This document shows, piece by piece, positions 40,804 through 41,658 of a stretch of DNA of 41,658 nt; position 1 is the first letter of the stretch, and the number at the start of each line of letters is the position of its first letter. The position numbers were made by a program, and so were the translations under genes. The DNA comes from Candidatus Sumerlaeaceae bacterium (lineage in GTDB: Bacteria; Sumerlaeota; Sumerlaeia; Sumerlaeales; Sumerlaeaceae): contig JAOAAY010000034.1 in assembly GCA_026418615.1 (NCBI GenBank), positions 1 through 41,658 of the forward strand. Direction: 5' to 3'. The notes beneath the pieces were generated by a model. That model was not told the origin of the DNA, did no database searches, and saw only the letters and a list, made by a program, of their open reading frames with translations.

Positions 40804-41478
40804 ATGAGAAGGCCATCCGGCTTTACTCTCATCGAGTTGCTCATTGTGGTCGCGATCATCGCGATCCTTGCGGCAATTGCAGTTCCCAACTTCCTTGAGG
40901 CGCAGACACGGGCCAAAGTCTCGCGCTGCAAAGCGGATATGCGATCCCTCGCCACTGCCATTGAGTCGTATATGGTTGACCACAACAGATACCCGACCGA
41001 TGCCGGCAACGGCGTCTCGGGCATTTGGCGTCCCTATGCCGGCGGAAATGTCCTCGCTAACCCACCGGCTAATTTTACCATCGGTTACGAGTTGACGACA
41101 CCTGTGGCGTACATCAGTTCTGCCGACATTTTTATTGACACTTTCAAGCGCGATCGTCTCGCATTCTACAAGTCGTCCCCCACACTGCAGGGACGCGAGT
41201 TCTTCTTCTTCATGAACATTCCGTTGCGCCGCGAGAAAAACGGAGGAGTTGGATTTACAGCGCAGGAAGCATGGGGCGGAGCGTGGATTCTTTGGGGGGC
41301 CGGTCCAGACCGCTTCACCAACAACAACACCACAGGTTTCTCTGATTTTTCTAACGCCGTCAATATCCCTCGAGGAATTCCTTACGACCCCACCAACGGT
41401 ACGGTGTCCAACGGCGATATTCATCGCGGTCAGGGCAACTCTGAAATTAACCTGCCGCGGCCTGGCGTAGTTGATTGA
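40804..41478 (+). CDS. Type IV prepilin with lineage-typical C-terminus
   Basis: 224 residues. A short leader MRRPSG is cut before FTLIELLIVVAIIAILAAIA, with Glu at +5 and the continuation VPNFLEAQTRAKVSRCKADM, typical of Sumerlaeota/Hydrogenedentota-like pilins. The body has LATAIESYMVDHNRYPTDAG. The C-terminal portion contains GAWILWGAGPDRF and YDPTNGTVSNGDIHRGQG, a segment I recall in pilins of these phyla. GGAGG lies 10 bases before the ATG. Frame and start are clear. It has its own promoter-like element and terminator, so it is probably a separately expressed major pilin or abundant surface fibre subunit. Confidence 0.92.
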   Translation: MRRPSGFTLIELLIVVAIIAILAAIAVPNFLEAQTRAKVSRCKADMRSLATAIESYMVDHNRYPTDAGNGVSGIWRPYAGGNVLANPPANFTIGYELTTPVAYISSADIFIDTFKRDRLAFYKSSPTLQGREFFFFMNIPLRREKNGGVGFTAQEAWGGAWILWGAGPDRFTNNNTTGFSDFSNAVNIPRGIPYDPTNGTVSNGDIHRGQGNSEINLPRPGVVD

Positions 41479-41519
41479 CGCAGCCTCAAGAGCATTCACG
41501 AGACTCAAGCAATAAGGGC

Positions 41520-41555
41520 GCGACCGGCAGCCGATGGTCTGCCGGTCGCATTTTT
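41520..41555 (+). terminator. Strong rho-independent terminator after the prepilin
   Basis: An 11-base perfect stem (GCGACCGGCAG 41520-41530 with 41539-41549), loop CCGATGGT, then ATTTTTATTT. It lies 41 bases after the prepilin stop and confirms a monocistronic unit. Confidence 0.93.
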
Positions 41556-41639
41556 ATTTGCTGAGCACAGGATATGAGCGTGAACCTATGTAGATGCAGC
41601 AGTTAGCGACCGTAGGCTGACCGGCGTGTGGTACTGACC

Positions 41640-41658
41640 CTGTCTCTTATACACATCT
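41640..41658. other. Nextera mosaic-end adapter at the contig end (artefact)
   Basis: The last 19 bases, CTGTCTCTTATACACATCT, are exactly the Tn5 mosaic-end sequence used in Nextera library adapters. It is not part of the genome. The bases just before it (from about 41560) carry no gene and may also be less reliable. Confidence 0.96.

Noticed and set aside
1-41658. CRISPR arrays, tRNA/rRNA genes, insertion sequences or prophage genes
   Set aside because: No regularly spaced repeats, cloverleaf-like sequences, transposase or integrase motifs were recognised on either strand by reading; a tRNAscan or ISfinder search would be decisive.

Overview
The window is a compact chromosomal stretch (about 29 protein genes in 41.7 kb, GC-rich, almost no spacer DNA) from an uncultured-type, Gram-negative-like bacterium. 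Murein synthesis (MurD), a LolD-type ATPase, type IV pilus motors and several exported proteins fit a diderm. The two prepilins carry the FTLIELLIVVAIIAILAAIA helix. The second continues NFLEAQTRAKVSRCK and has a late GPDR...YDPTNGTVSNGDI segment. I associate this style with Sumerlaeota (BRC1) and neighbours such as Hydrogenedentota or Planctomycetota-like lineages; that placement is inference. The last 19 bases are the Nextera mosaic-end adapter, so the right edge is an untrimmed library artefact at a contig end. The left edge cuts through a gene.

Layout. 1-3125: a truncated BtuF/FhuD-like binding protein translationally coupled to a prepilin, with a divergent polytopic membrane protein. 3102-6383 (minus): a stand-alone mannose-6-phosphate-isomerase-type cupin, an ABC-F ATPase and TrmJ. 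6632-9642: purH converging on murD. 9682-18090: an envelope/signalling locus. The minus strand has an FHA-GAF-sigma54 activator, a soluble GAF-PAS histidine kinase and an exported DUF4384-PEGA protein; the diverging plus strand has a coupled DUF58 plus transmembrane transglutaminase pair. 18103-22419 (minus): LolD-type ATPase, N-acyl-D-amino-acid deacylase and a GT-C-like membrane enzyme. 22446-23723: a hexapeptide-repeat acyltransferase and an exported Spy-like small protein ending at a strong terminator. 23744-29199 (minus): double-GAF histidine kinase, NtrC-type regulator, GT4 glycosyltransferase and FemAB-like acyltransferase, which looks like regulated exopolysaccharide synthesis. 29458-34592: coaBC, an anchored coiled-coil protein of unknown function, and a large FAD/Fe-S D-lactate-dehydrogenase-like oxidoreductase. 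34609-41555: pilT coupled to RNase D, divergent pilB, another polytopic membrane protein, and a single prepilin gene with its own promoter-like and terminator signals.

How the genes fit together. Two themes recur. One is type IV pilus/pseudopilus machinery (two prepilins, PilB, PilT). The other is regulated construction of the cell envelope or surface polysaccharide (three GT-C-like proteins, GT4, FemAB, cupin, acyltransferase, transglutaminase), with two sigma54-type activators and two soluble multi-sensor kinases. No tRNA, rRNA, CRISPR array, insertion sequence or prophage gene was recognised. No intergenic stretch exceeds 300 bases. The longest (6384-6631, 29200-29457, 36855-37060, 38777-38980, 40520-40803) hold only the short elements listed.
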